A DNA stretch of 64,000 bases from Urinicoccus timonensis (GTDB taxonomy: Bacteria > Bacillota > Clostridia > Tissierellales > Peptoniphilaceae): contig NZ_OCTU01000001.1 of NCBI RefSeq assembly GCF_900232945.1, positions 43,532 to 107,531 on the forward strand. The letters are read 5' to 3'. Under the pieces are notes generated by a model, which saw only the letters and a list, made by a program, of their open reading frames with translations, was not told the origin of the DNA and ran no database searches. Made by a program: the position numbers and the translations under genes. Shown piece after piece: positions 9,818 to 19,012 of this stretch. Each line of letters opens with the position of its first letter. The first letter of the stretch is position 1.

Positions 9818-10570
9818 ATGAAGATAGTGGGTGATTTAAACAATCCTAAAATTATGCTAGTTCATGGTGCTGGCTTTTATTGGGAAAATTGTTTTAGGGA
9901 AATAATAGAATCTTTAAAATCAAGTTATTGCATTCTATTACCTGTTTTACCAGGTCATAGTAATATCAATGAAGAACCAATTAAATCTGTAGAACAAGTT
10001 GCTGCAAGGATAATAAAGGAAATTAAAGATTTAAGAGTTGATAATATTGAACTAGCATATGGTATATCTTTAGGAGCCAGTATTGTTCTTGAAACGATAT
10101 TGTGTGGAGAAGTTAACATAAAAAAAGTAATCCTAGATGGTGGTCAATATATAAATATGGGAGAAAATATTGAATTATTTTCAAATATAATGTCAAAACA
10201 ATTTATTGGATTATTAGAAAATAATCATCTTCAAAAAGAAATCAGAGATAACATGGGATATGATGAAAACGACATTGAAGTATTAAAACCAATGTTATTT
10301 AAGTCCATAAGTAATGAAACTTTATACAGTACATTTAAAGCTGCATATAGTTATGATATAACAAATAAAAATTCTGACAAATTAGCTACGAAAGACATAT
10401 CTGTTTCTTTTGGAAGTAGAGAAATATACGCAAAAGATTCTTTAAATTATTTAGAAAAGTTAATAAAAAAAGAATTAGAAGTAGAAGAAATAAAAGATAT
10501 GGGGCATTCAGAAGCTTTAAGTAAGCATCCAGAAATAATAATTGAGATGATAAAGAGTAGAATTAAATGA
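9818..10570 (+). CDS. Alpha/beta hydrolase, possible editing thioesterase
   Basis: 250 aa alpha/beta hydrolase. The oxyanion segment LVHGAGFYWEN and the nucleophile elbow YGISLGAS (GxSxG, serine present) are visible, with a C-terminal DMGHSEAL histidine segment. The start codon directly follows the upstream stop, with gaggagggtg as RBS inside the previous gene, so translation is probably coupled. Siderophore clusters often carry a type II thioesterase (YbtT, PchC) that clears misloaded carriers. This protein could do that job, but it resembles general hydrolases more than canonical type II thioesterases. It could also hydrolyse the siderophore or an ester precursor. Confidence 0.6.
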   Translation: MKIVGDLNNPKIMLVHGAGFYWENCFREIIESLKSSYCILLPVLPGHSNINEEPIKSVEQVAARIIKEIKDLRVDNIELAYGISLGASIVLETILCGEVNIKKVILDGGQYINMGENIELFSNIMSKQFIGLLENNHLQKEIRDNMGYDENDIEVLKPMLFKSISNETLYSTFKAAYSYDITNKNSDKLATKDISVSFGSREIYAKDSLNYLEKLIKKELEVEEIKDMGHSEALSKHPEIIIEMIKSRIK

Positions 10571-10571
10571 G

Positions 10572-10598
10572 TTGATTATCATAAAAATATGGTATAAT
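10572..10598 (+). promoter_or_regulatory. Promoter for the tetR/ECF/ABC half of the cluster
   Basis: TTGATT (10572-10577) and a consensus TATAAT (10593-10598) preceded by TGG, giving an extended -10. The spacing is 15 bases, short but tolerable with an extended -10. Immediately downstream lies GACATATGTGTC (10609-10620), a short dyad that could be the TetR operator. The promoter falls exactly between the biosynthetic genes and the regulator. Confidence 0.5.
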
Positions 10599-10649
10599 AT
10601 TCAAAGATACCGACATATGTGTCTTTAAGGAGGTGGTAGTATTTCTAGA

Positions 10650-11222
10650 GTGCGAATGAATGTTAAAGATAGATTGGATCAAATAAAAAAAGCATCAATA
10701 GCTGTATTTTTAAAAAAAGGATTTAGAAATACCGTTATGAATGACATTATGGAAGCTACTGGGCTTTCTAGAGGTGGCTTGTATCATCATTATGGTTCTA
10801 CCTATGAAATTTTATACGACATTATGGTAGAAGGAAATAAATACAGAGAGAAGATAATCTATGATGAGATGAATAAAACAAGTCAGGATTTTAGCGAAGT
10901 TTTATCTGAGATTATTTTAGAAAAAATGCTATATCAGAGTGACTATGTTTCAATTTATGCAATGTTTTTGCAGGAATTAAATCATGACGATAAGTTAAAA
11001 GACTTATATAAGAAACTAAAAAAATCATCATCTGATAGTATTCTAATGTTATTTGATGAAGATGTAAGAGGTGAATTAAGTGAAGCTATCGAATTAATAA
11101 CTGATTTGATTAACACATTTATTCTAGGTTGTGAAGTTCTAAATGCAAGAGAAAATTTTGTGAAGAACAAACTTGCATTAAAAAAAATGATACGAATTAT
11201 CTTAGATAATAATGCTAAGTAG
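10650..11222 (+). CDS. TetR-family transcriptional regulator
   Basis: About 190 aa. The N-terminal helix-turn-helix reads as a TetR domain: AVFLKKGFRNTVMNDIMEATGLSRGGLYHHYGS, given here with its core TGLSRGGLYHHY at about residues 38-50. The rest is a helical ligand-binding domain without a recognised family. GTG (10650) or ATG (10656) can serve as start. Both are far from the strong RBS AAGGAGG (10627-10633), and an in-frame ATT at 10641 sits at ideal spacing, so the true start is uncertain. The gene heads the transport half of the cluster and probably controls it in response to the metallophore or metal. Confidence 0.85.
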   Translation: MRMNVKDRLDQIKKASIAVFLKKGFRNTVMNDIMEATGLSRGGLYHHYGSTYEILYDIMVEGNKYREKIIYDEMNKTSQDFSEVLSEIILEKMLYQSDYVSIYAMFLQELNHDDKLKDLYKKLKKSSSDSILMLFDEDVRGELSEAIELITDLINTFILGCEVLNARENFVKNKLALKKMIRIILDNNAK

Positions 11223-11273
11223 ATCTTAGGGTTTACTCAGAAAGAAAAAACATATCTTAAATTGGAGGTTTAT

Positions 11274-11852
11274 ATGAAATTAAAAGATATCGTACAAGTT
11301 ACAATTTTTACAGTAGTGGCGTTTATATTAAACATGGCTGTATCAACAGCAACAGGAATGTTAGGAACTTTATCCTTATATATAGCGGCAGGATTTTCTT
11401 CCTTTGTAGTAGCTCCGCCATTTATAATTATGGCTAAAAAATTACAAAAAAGAGGAATAGCTTTTATATTTTTCATGTTGCTGGGTGTATTTTATGCATT
11501 AAGTGGATATTGGCCAATGCTTATAGTAAATGCCATCGCAGCTATTGTAGCAGAATTAATTATAGGTAACTATAAAAATGATAATAGAGTTGCCTTAGCA
11601 TTATCTGCTGGAATGTTTGTTATTTCAATGCATGCAATGACATTTGTAAGATTACTTGGACCAGAAAAAATTGTTGAAGTTTTTAGCGTATTTACAAAAG
11701 AACAGGCTGCCTTTATGGATGCCTTTTTTACACCAAAGGCAATGCTAATCTCAATAGGCATTAATATCGTTTTGGTATTAATAGCAGGAAGATTTGGATT
11801 ATATATAAATAATAAGTTTTTTAAAAAGAGTAAAAAATCAGGAATATTGTAA
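11274..11852 (+). CDS. ECF-type transporter S component, MptD-like
   Basis: 192 aa integral membrane protein from the ATG at 11274 (GGAGG at 11264). About five to six hydrophobic segments and the arrangement S-T-A with the next two genes mark it as the substrate-binding subunit of an energy-coupling factor transporter. It resembles the MptD-type S components of unknown substrate. Its stop overlaps the start of the T subunit by one base. Within a siderophore operon the likely cargo is the ferri-siderophore, a metal complex or a precursor; the sequence does not decide which. Confidence 0.7.
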   Translation: MKLKDIVQVTIFTVVAFILNMAVSTATGMLGTLSLYIAAGFSSFVVAPPFIIMAKKLQKRGIAFIFFMLLGVFYALSGYWPMLIVNAIAAIVAELIIGNYKNDNRVALALSAGMFVISMHAMTFVRLLGPEKIVEVFSVFTKEQAAFMDAFFTPKAMLISIGINIVLVLIAGRFGLYINNKFFKKSKKSGIL

Positions 11853-12532
11853 TGGAAAACATAAGGAGAGATGACAACTGTCTTGTAAATCCTATAATCT
11901 TATTTGTTTTAATTTTAGCGTTTTCGATTATATTATTTATAACAGATGATATTGGCTACTATATTATGATAGGAATATCAATGTTTCTAACCTTAACTTT
12001 TTCCTTAAAACAATTTATTAAACAACTAGCAACAGTTCTTATCTTGTTAATTGTTGGCAAAACATTAACTATTATAGACTTAGGAATAGGTGGAAATGCA
12101 ATTTTAGGTCTTGTAGAAATCGTATTAAAACTCTTTCCGATATTTATTATTGGCGGTATTCTTGTGAATACATCACCACTTAAAATGATGAGTTCACTTA
12201 AGTTTTTACACATTCCAAATGTGTTTGCTCTAAGCATAGTGATAGGAATGAAGTTTATATCAGAGATGGGGTTAAGGATTAAAGAAATAAAGAATGGCAT
12301 GAAGGTAAGGGGGCTAAGATTAAGTCCCCTCCATCCTGTTAGGTCTTTTGAACTTTACTTCATCCCTCTTATCTATAAATGTTTGCAAGTGAGTGAAACT
12401 TTGACTTCATCTATTATATCTAAAGGAGCAGAATATAGAGGGGAAAGGACTAATTATCATAAAATAACTTTTAAATTTTTTGATATCGTATTCTTACTTT
12501 TAGCTATTTTCTTATTGTGGAGGTCAATATGA
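11852..12532 (+). CDS. ECF transporter transmembrane (T) component
   Basis: 226 aa, CbiQ/EcfT-like membrane protein. After several N-terminal membrane segments it has the coupling region KEIKNGMKVRGLRL and a second segment with SKGAEYRGERT, matching the two short Ala-Arg-Gly-type motifs by which T components contact their ATPases. The start overlaps the upstream stop (taATGg) and the stop overlaps the downstream start (ATGA), so the three ECF subunits are translationally coupled. Confidence 0.8.
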   Translation: MENIRRDDNCLVNPIILFVLILAFSIILFITDDIGYYIMIGISMFLTLTFSLKQFIKQLATVLILLIVGKTLTIIDLGIGGNAILGLVEIVLKLFPIFIIGGILVNTSPLKMMSSLKFLHIPNVFALSIVIGMKFISEMGLRIKEIKNGMKVRGLRLSPLHPVRSFELYFIPLIYKCLQVSETLTSSIISKGAEYRGERTNYHKITFKFFDIVFLLLAIFLLWRSI

Positions 12533-13977
12533 ATGTAATAGAAGCAGATATTAAAAAATTCTCTTATGACGGAAATGATAAGGTAATTTTAAAAGATATA
12601 GAGCTAAATATTAAAGAAGGGGAACTTGTTGTTATAAGTGGTTTATCTGGTTGTGGAAAAACTACTCTAACAAGAATATTAAATGGTTTAATTCCGAATC
12701 ATTATCAAGGACAATTGTATGGACAAGTATCTATTTTAGGAAAAAATATTTCGCAATATAACAACGGAGAATTGGCAAAGTATATAGGAAATGTTTTTCA
12801 AAATCCAACAGATCAGTTTTTCGCAAATATTGTTGAGGATGAGCTTGCCTTTGTTGGAGAAAATTTAGGAATGGAGCTTTCAGAATTAAAGAAAAGAGTT
12901 GATGACTCTTTGAGTGTGATGGGAATTGAAAATTTAAAATATAGAAATATCAATTCTTTATCAGGTGGACAAAAGCAAAAAGTTGCTATCTCATCTACTC
13001 TTGTTTATGATACTAAAATAATTTTCTTTGATGAACCATCATCAAATTTAGACTATAGGGGAATAGTCGAACTTAAGAATATTCTTGAAAAATTAAAATC
13101 ATTAGGAAAAACGATAATAATATCTGAGCATAGATTGTTCTATTTAAATGATTTATATGATCGTTTTTTGTATATGAAAGATGGTAAAATCGAAAAAGTT
13201 TTTAAAAAAGGTGAATTAACAGAAAAGGATTGTAAAAATTACTCTCTAAGAACAACGAATTATAATTTTTTGCTATCTGAAAATATTGATAATTGCAAAA
13301 ATGTAGTTGAGGAGATAAGAGGAGTTGGTATTTCTATTGGTAAAAAAGAATTAATAAAAAATTTAAATATAAGCTTATATGAAAATGAGATAATGGCGAT
13401 TATAGGTAAAAATGGAGTAGGTAAAACGACTCTTGCAAGATCCTTAGCTGGTTTATTAAACTTTAAAGGCAAGACAAGCTTTGGGAGAAATAAAAAAGAA
13501 AGATTAAGAAACTCTTATTATATGATGCAAGATGTAGAATACCAAATATTTTTTGATACGGTGGAAAATGAGCTTTTACAAAAAGATAGAATTAATGACG
13601 TTGTATATTTAAATAGACTTAGAAACGAATTAAAACATATTGACCTTTGGGAAAATAGGTATGACCATCCACAAAATCTATCTGGTGGACAAAAACAAAG
13701 ACTTGCACTATTAACTGCTTGTTTAAGTGGTAGAAAACTAATAATTCTTGATGAACCTACGTCAGGTTTAGATTACAAGAGGATGAATGATATTTCTGAA
13801 ATAATAAAAAGATATTCAAAAATATATCCTTTTGCCATAATAACTCATGATATAGAACTTATTTTTAAAGTTTGTAATTCTGTGTTAATGCTTGAAGAAG
13901 ATGGATATAAGAAAGTATATGTTCAAGGACATGAAAAAGATATTTTGAAATTTATTAAAGATGGACTGATTGTGTAA
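12529..13977 (+). CDS. ECF transporter double ATPase (two fused ABC domains)
   Basis: About 482 aa from the ATG at 12529 within the ATGA overlap; RBS GGAGGT precedes it. Two complete ABC cassettes are fused head to tail. The first has Walker A GLSGCGKTT, signature LSGGQKQKV and Walker B IIFFDEPSSNLD. The second, from about residue 260, has Walker A GKNGVGKTT, signature LSGGQKQR and IILDEPTSGLD. Fused A and A' subunits are common in ECF systems such as YkoD-like transporters. The pair would power the S and T proteins encoded just upstream. Confidence 0.88.
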   Translation: MNVIEADIKKFSYDGNDKVILKDIELNIKEGELVVISGLSGCGKTTLTRILNGLIPNHYQGQLYGQVSILGKNISQYNNGELAKYIGNVFQNPTDQFFANIVEDELAFVGENLGMELSELKKRVDDSLSVMGIENLKYRNINSLSGGQKQKVAISSTLVYDTKIIFFDEPSSNLDYRGIVELKNILEKLKSLGKTIIISEHRLFYLNDLYDRFLYMKDGKIEKVFKKGELTEKDCKNYSLRTTNYNFLLSENIDNCKNVVEEIRGVGISIGKKELIKNLNISLYENEIMAIIGKNGVGKTTLARSLAGLLNFKGKTSFGRNKKERLRNSYYMMQDVEYQIFFDTVENELLQKDRINDVVYLNRLRNELKHIDLWENRYDHPQNLSGGQKQRLALLTACLSGRKLIILDEPTSGLDYKRMNDISEIIKRYSKIYPFAIITHDIELIFKVCNSVLMLEEDGYKKVYVQGHEKDILKFIKDGLIV

Positions 13978-13989
13978 GGAGTTGATTTT

Positions 13990-15342
13990 TTGAAACAAGA
14001 TATGAAAGAACAATTATTAAGCAAAAGACCTATAGACCTACTTTTTCAATTATCTATCCCTGCTGTAATAGGAATGATAGTAATAGGTCTTTATCCACTT
14101 ATGGATGGAATTTTTGCAGGAAATATTATAGGGCAAACTGCAATGACAGCTTGTGGTGTCGCTATGCCACTTACTTTTTTCAATAGCGGAGTATCTACCC
14201 TAATTGGTGTAGGGTCAGCATCGGTTTTATCAAGAGCTATAGGAAAGAGCGACCAAAAAACAGTTGATAAAATTATGGGGAATTTAATCTTTTGGGTTAT
14301 TCTATTCTCAGCTATTATCACAGTAGGTGGGATTCTACTTGCACCACATTTTTTAGATATGGTTGGAGCAAGTGGAGAAATTAAAGAATATGGTATCAGA
14401 TATTTACGAGTAATTTTTATTGGTTCTTTATTTGTAAACTTTACTCAATCAGCAAACATGGTTATGCGTGGAGAAGGATTAATGAAAAAAGCAATGCTCA
14501 TTATGGGGCTAGGGGCTTTTTTAAACATAATTCTTGATCCCATTCTAATGAAATTAATGGGAAAATATGCAATTGAAGGAGCTGCACTTGCAACTATTAC
14601 AGCACAATTTGTCCAAGCAGCCATTACGTTACATTATTTCAAAAACAAGAGTAAAGTTGTAAAAATAAATAAAATAAAGTCTGAGCCAGAAGTAAAAAAA
14701 GAAATGTTTGCTGTCGGAACATCTGCCATGATGATGCAAGTTTTATTTATGATTCAGCAGACCATGCTTTACAAAATGTCCTTTAAATATGGAGGAGATA
14801 CAAATGCTATCTTAATGGCAGCAACTTTAAGAATATATGCCTTTTCCTTTATTCCACTTTGGGGAATGAGTCAAGGCTTGCAACCTGTTGTTGGTACAAA
14901 CTTTGGAGCAAAAAGATATGACAGGGTAAAGGAGGCAATGAAGGTATTCTCCATTGGAGGACTTGTTCTTGCAGCCATATTTTGGCTACCAGTCTTATTA
15001 TTTTCAAAAAACATCCTTTCCCTATTTGGAGTAGAAGAAAGTATTATAACTCAGGGAGTAGGAAACTTTAGACTATTCTATTCTATATTTATCTTATATG
15101 GAGTAATGGTTATGTCTATAACATTCTTCCAAGCAATAGGAAATGCTAAAAAGGCAGGCATAATCGTCATGCTAAGACAATTATTTTTATTCGTTCCTGC
15201 CATGATTATTCTACCAATGACATTTGGAGTTAAGGCAGTATGGTTTGCTGAACCTCTTGTAGATTTAATTATGATTTTAGCTGGAATAGCAATGATGATT
15301 GGAGAGCTTAATAGAATGCCCTCTGAAATAAAAAAAATATAA
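13990..15342 (+). CDS. MATE-family efflux transporter
   Basis: 450 aa with about twelve membrane segments and MATE features: an N-terminal KRPIDLLFQLSIPAVIGM segment and an internal repeat of six-helix halves (MSQGLQPVVGTNFGAKR in the second half). The reading frame opens with TTG at 13990, eight bases after AAGGAG; an ATG at 14002 is the alternative. MATE proteins use H+ or Na+ gradients to export small organic molecules. Placed between the ECF importer and the ABC pair, it is a candidate for siderophore secretion, although some related proteins export unrelated drugs. Confidence 0.85.
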   Translation: MKQDMKEQLLSKRPIDLLFQLSIPAVIGMIVIGLYPLMDGIFAGNIIGQTAMTACGVAMPLTFFNSGVSTLIGVGSASVLSRAIGKSDQKTVDKIMGNLIFWVILFSAIITVGGILLAPHFLDMVGASGEIKEYGIRYLRVIFIGSLFVNFTQSANMVMRGEGLMKKAMLIMGLGAFLNIILDPILMKLMGKYAIEGAALATITAQFVQAAITLHYFKNKSKVVKINKIKSEPEVKKEMFAVGTSAMMMQVLFMIQQTMLYKMSFKYGGDTNAILMAATLRIYAFSFIPLWGMSQGLQPVVGTNFGAKRYDRVKEAMKVFSIGGLVLAAIFWLPVLLFSKNILSLFGVEESIITQGVGNFRLFYSIFILYGVMVMSITFFQAIGNAKKAGIIVMLRQLFLFVPAMIILPMTFGVKAVWFAEPLVDLIMILAGIAMMIGELNRMPSEIKKI

Positions 15343-15379
15343 TAAACTATTTAAAAATATTACTAAAGGAGGTTTTAAA

Positions 15380-17101
15380 GTGAATTTAGTAAAAGAATAT
15401 GTAAATAAAAGAAAAGGCTCATATTTTATGTCAATCTTACTGGCAATAATTGGAGTAGTGGCTGGGCTTTTTTCTTATATATACATGGCGAAAATTATTG
15501 TGAATTTGATTAATGGCATAAGGGATATTAGCTTATATACTCCACTATGCATAAATATTTTAATAACATTTGTTATTAAAGAAGTGGCAGCAGGAATATC
15601 AACAAGTATTTCCCATACCGCAACTTTTAACTCATTAGGAGAAATCAGAAATGATATTTCTAAGAAACTTTTCAAGATGCCATTGGGAGATGTACTATCA
15701 AGATCATCTGGAGAATTAAAAAATATTATAGTTGAGCAAGTTGATTCTATGGAAACATCCCTTGCCCACTTAGTGCCAGAATTTACGGCAAATTTAGTAG
15801 GACCTATTCTATTGTTTATTTACATGTTTACACTAGATTGGCGTTTAACTTTATTATCACTAATTCCATTTGTGGTAGGAATGTCTATTATGATGTCTGT
15901 TATGAATGCTCATTATAAGGAAATGTTTGGAAAGTCAGTTGCAATTGGTCAACATATGAATAATTCCATTGTTGAGTATATAAATGGGATAGAAGTAATA
16001 AAGACCTTTAATCAAAGCGAATCATCTTATAAAAAATATGCTGATGCAGTTTATGACAATGCAAGCTTTTATTATAACTGGATGGGTGAATCTATGAATA
16101 GGGTTGCCATAGGTAGATTACTTTCTCCTATGGGAATTATTACCATCATACCCTTTGGGATTTTATTTTATATAAATGGAAGTATTGATTTAGGAAATTT
16201 AATTACCTTAATCGTCTTATCCTTTGCTACGGTTTCTAGCATTTTAAAAATCATGAACTATATGGACGACATGTCAAGAATATCAACTATAACTTCTGAA
16301 ATAGGGAAGATTTTAGATTCAAGAGAGTTAGAAAATATCGACAAGGGAGAAAAAATAGAATCCTATAATATAGAACTTCAAGACGTAGACTTTTCTTACG
16401 ATGGAAAAAATAAGGTTATAGATAATCTTTCTATGGAAATAAAAGAATCTTCTGTTTCAGCCCTCGTTGGTCCTTCTGGGTCAGGCAAGTCCACAATAGC
16501 AAAACTTATTGCTGGGTTTTGGAATGTAGATAATGGATCTATTAAAATTGGCGGAGTAGAAACAAAAGATGTGTCGCTCGAAAACTTGTCTTCACTTATT
16601 TCTTTTGTATCCCAAGACAATTTCCTCTTTGATATGACTATAAAGGAAAATATTAGGCTTGGAAATAAGAATGCCTCTGACGAAGAAATTATAGATGTAT
16701 GTAAAAAATCTGCCTGCCATGATTTTATTATGAATCTATCTAATGGTTATGATACAAGAGTTGGCGAAGGTGGAGGTCATCTATCTGGAGGAGAAAGACA
16801 AAGAATATCTATTGCTCGTGCCATGCTAAAAAATGCACCAATCGTAATTTTAGATGAAGCAACTTCTTATATAGATCCCGAAAATGAAGCTCTCATACAA
16901 AACGCCTTGGCAAATCTAGTTAAGGGTAAAACTTTAATCATAATCGCTCATAGGTTAAAGACAATTGTTGATGCAGATAAGATATTTGTTATTAAAGATG
17001 GTAAATTGGATTCTTATGGAAATCATAAAGAACTATTAAAGTCATCAGAGCTTTATAAGGAAATGGTTGCTGCCAATGTAAGGGGTGATGAAAATGCTTA
17101 A
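15380..17101 (+). CDS. ABC transporter, membrane plus ATPase fusion, YbtP-like
   Basis: 573 aa, GTG start behind AAAGGAGG. An exporter-type six-helix membrane domain fills residues 1-320. The nucleotide-binding domain follows with Walker A GPSGSGKST, signature LSGGERQR and Walker B IVILDEATSYIDPENE. It overlaps the next gene, of the same architecture, and the two should form a heterodimer. In yersiniabactin islands YbtP and YbtQ have this fold yet act in uptake, and the S. equi equibactin locus also carries such a pair. Import of the ferric complex is therefore likely, though export cannot be excluded from sequence. Confidence 0.85.
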   Translation: MNLVKEYVNKRKGSYFMSILLAIIGVVAGLFSYIYMAKIIVNLINGIRDISLYTPLCINILITFVIKEVAAGISTSISHTATFNSLGEIRNDISKKLFKMPLGDVLSRSSGELKNIIVEQVDSMETSLAHLVPEFTANLVGPILLFIYMFTLDWRLTLLSLIPFVVGMSIMMSVMNAHYKEMFGKSVAIGQHMNNSIVEYINGIEVIKTFNQSESSYKKYADAVYDNASFYYNWMGESMNRVAIGRLLSPMGIITIIPFGILFYINGSIDLGNLITLIVLSFATVSSILKIMNYMDDMSRISTITSEIGKILDSRELENIDKGEKIESYNIELQDVDFSYDGKNKVIDNLSMEIKESSVSALVGPSGSGKSTIAKLIAGFWNVDNGSIKIGGVETKDVSLENLSSLISFVSQDNFLFDMTIKENIRLGNKNASDEEIIDVCKKSACHDFIMNLSNGYDTRVGEGGGHLSGGERQRISIARAMLKNAPIVILDEATSYIDPENEALIQNALANLVKGKTLIIIAHRLKTIVDADKIFVIKDGKLDSYGNHKELLKSSELYKEMVAANVRGDENA

Positions 17102-18830
17102 GGTGTTTAAAAAGATATGGAATTTTTCTAAGGAAGAACAAGCAAATATTAAAAAATCTATTCTGGCTGGATTCTTTCATGCAGTCTTTAATGCTCTACA
17201 ATTTGGTGCAATTTACTATATGTTGGTAAATATTTTCTCTAAAACTTTAGACTATAAGGCTATCTTTGTTTGTCTTGGAATATTAGTTATATCCCTTGTT
17301 GGAAAAATAATGACACAAAAATCATCACAAATGGCACAAACACACGCTGGATATTTTATGGCAGCTCACAAGAGAATAGAAATAGGAGAAAAGATAAAAA
17401 GAGTTCCTATGGGGTTCTTTTCAAGCTTTTCACTAGGAAGATTAACTACTATTGCTACATCTTCACTTTCCCAAGCAGAAATGTGGGTGCCTATGCTTTT
17501 GGTTCTTGTACTTGGTGGAGTTTTAAATACTTTAGTCTTTGTCCTTGGAACTTTAATTTTTAATGTAAAGGTAGGACTGGTTGCTGTAGCAGGTGTGGTA
17601 GTATTTTTCATCGTTACATCAATGATGGAGAAAAAATCATCAGCTAATGCAGACAAAATGACAGAAACACAAACAAGACTTACAAAAGAAGTATTAGCAA
17701 CTTTACAAGGAATGCAGGTTATAAAATCCTATAATCTTGGTGGAGAAAATAACAGAGCTTTGAGAAAGTCTATAAAAGATACATCAAATATACTTTTAGA
17801 TTTAGAAATATCTGTAGCACCTTACACAGTTATCCAAAGAATTGTAATGGGAATAACAACAGTAGCTATGGTCTATGTATCATTAAAATTAAATTTATCT
17901 GGTGAACTTCCACTTGCTGAAACAATTCTTATGATTATGGCATCCTTTATTATCTTTGAAGGCTTAATCGGGGCAGGATCAAACATGGCAATCCTAAGAG
18001 CTTGCGAAAATGCTATAGATTCTGTAGGTTTTATCGACTCTATGCCTGATATGAGAGAAGGAAGTATTACAGAGTCTATAAAAAATCATGATATAGTCTT
18101 TAAAAATGTCAGCTTTTCTTATGATGATAGACCAATTTTAAAAAATGTATCAGCAGAGATAAAAGAAAATACTATGACTGCCATTGTCGGCCCATCTGGA
18201 TCTGGTAAGACAACATTTTGTAATCTCATAGCGAGATTTTGGGATGTAAATTCTGGCGAAATTTTAATAGGTGGAAAAAATATAAAAGACTATAAGATAG
18301 AAAACTTAATGAATTCTATTTCTATGGTATTTCAAGATGTATATCTATTTGAAGATACAATTGAAAATAATATAAAATTTGGAAAACAAAATGCAAGCCA
18401 TGAAGAAGTAGTTCAGGCTGCTAAAAAAGCAAGATGTCATGAATTTATAGAAGCTTTACCAGAAGGCTATGACACTATCATCGGAGAAGGTGGAGCAAGT
18501 CTATCTGGTGGAGAAAAACAAAGAATTTCCATTGCAAGAGCTATGCTAAAAGATGCAGACATAATTATCTTTGATGAGGCAACTGCAAATATAGATCCAG
18601 AAAATGAAGATAAACTTAAAGAAGCAATAGAATCATTAACAAAAAATAAGACGGTAATTATGATTGCCCACAGACTAAAGACAATTAGAAATGCTGACCA
18701 GATTTTAGTCTTAAAAGATGGAGAAATAGTAGAACGTGGAAATCATGAAGAACTGATTAAAAATAATGGACTTTATTCTGACCTTATAAATGCAAAAGCT
18801 AAGGCAGAATCATGGAAGTTAAATAATTAA
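17094..18830 (+). CDS. ABC transporter, membrane plus ATPase fusion, YbtQ-like
   Basis: About 578 aa from the ATG at 17094, which has AGGGG at proper distance; GTG 17085 and ATG 17088 are closer in. It overlaps its partner's stop by eight bases. Six membrane segments precede an ATPase domain with Walker A GPSGSGKTT, signature LSGGEKQR and DEATANIDPENE. Codon use and AT content match the rest of the siderophore operon. It is the last gene of the cargo: the next readable sequence is a degraded sigma-factor relic beginning three bases after the stop. Confidence 0.85.
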   Translation: MLKVFKKIWNFSKEEQANIKKSILAGFFHAVFNALQFGAIYYMLVNIFSKTLDYKAIFVCLGILVISLVGKIMTQKSSQMAQTHAGYFMAAHKRIEIGEKIKRVPMGFFSSFSLGRLTTIATSSLSQAEMWVPMLLVLVLGGVLNTLVFVLGTLIFNVKVGLVAVAGVVVFFIVTSMMEKKSSANADKMTETQTRLTKEVLATLQGMQVIKSYNLGGENNRALRKSIKDTSNILLDLEISVAPYTVIQRIVMGITTVAMVYVSLKLNLSGELPLAETILMIMASFIIFEGLIGAGSNMAILRACENAIDSVGFIDSMPDMREGSITESIKNHDIVFKNVSFSYDDRPILKNVSAEIKENTMTAIVGPSGSGKTTFCNLIARFWDVNSGEILIGGKNIKDYKIENLMNSISMVFQDVYLFEDTIENNIKFGKQNASHEEVVQAAKKARCHEFIEALPEGYDTIIGEGGASLSGGEKQRISIARAMLKDADIIIFDEATANIDPENEDKLKEAIESLTKNKTVIMIAHRLKTIRNADQILVLKDGEIVERGNHEELIKNNGLYSDLINAKAKAESWKLNN

Positions 18831-18833
18831 TAG

Positions 18834-19008
18834 AAAGAAATATTTAAAGTCTTTGAACAGGAAAAACATTTAGAGCAGGTGGACAAGAAAAATCACTTGC
18901 TCTTTTTTTTCGTCACTAAATCAAGATGGGAATTTTAAAGATAATCTAGAAGATGAAAATGTTGATGTAGAAAAAGTTGTCGCAACACAAATGATGATTG
19001 AAGCATAA
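18834..19008 (+). pseudogene. Relic of a sigma-like gene (second copy of the gene at 22596)
   Basis: Two adjoining frames give KEIFKVFEQEKHLEQ...LLFFF and then, after a T8 run, SSLNQDGNFKDNLEDENVDVEK...MMIEA and a stop. This aligns with the sigma-like protein encoded at 22596 (KEVYLAYHSELNKEK..., SYDHDGNFEENLEDLEFDVEK...MIEE). The relic lacks the C-terminal DNA-binding part and is frameshifted at the T run. It directly abuts the last siderophore gene. Confidence 0.7.
18873..18910 (+). terminator. Rho-independent terminator after the siderophore/transport operon
   Basis: GAGCAGGTG pairs with CACTTGCTC (one G-U) around a 12-base loop and is followed by eight T. It lies inside the sigma relic and could end the long operon. 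Confidence 0.65.
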
Positions 19009-19012
19009 AAAA

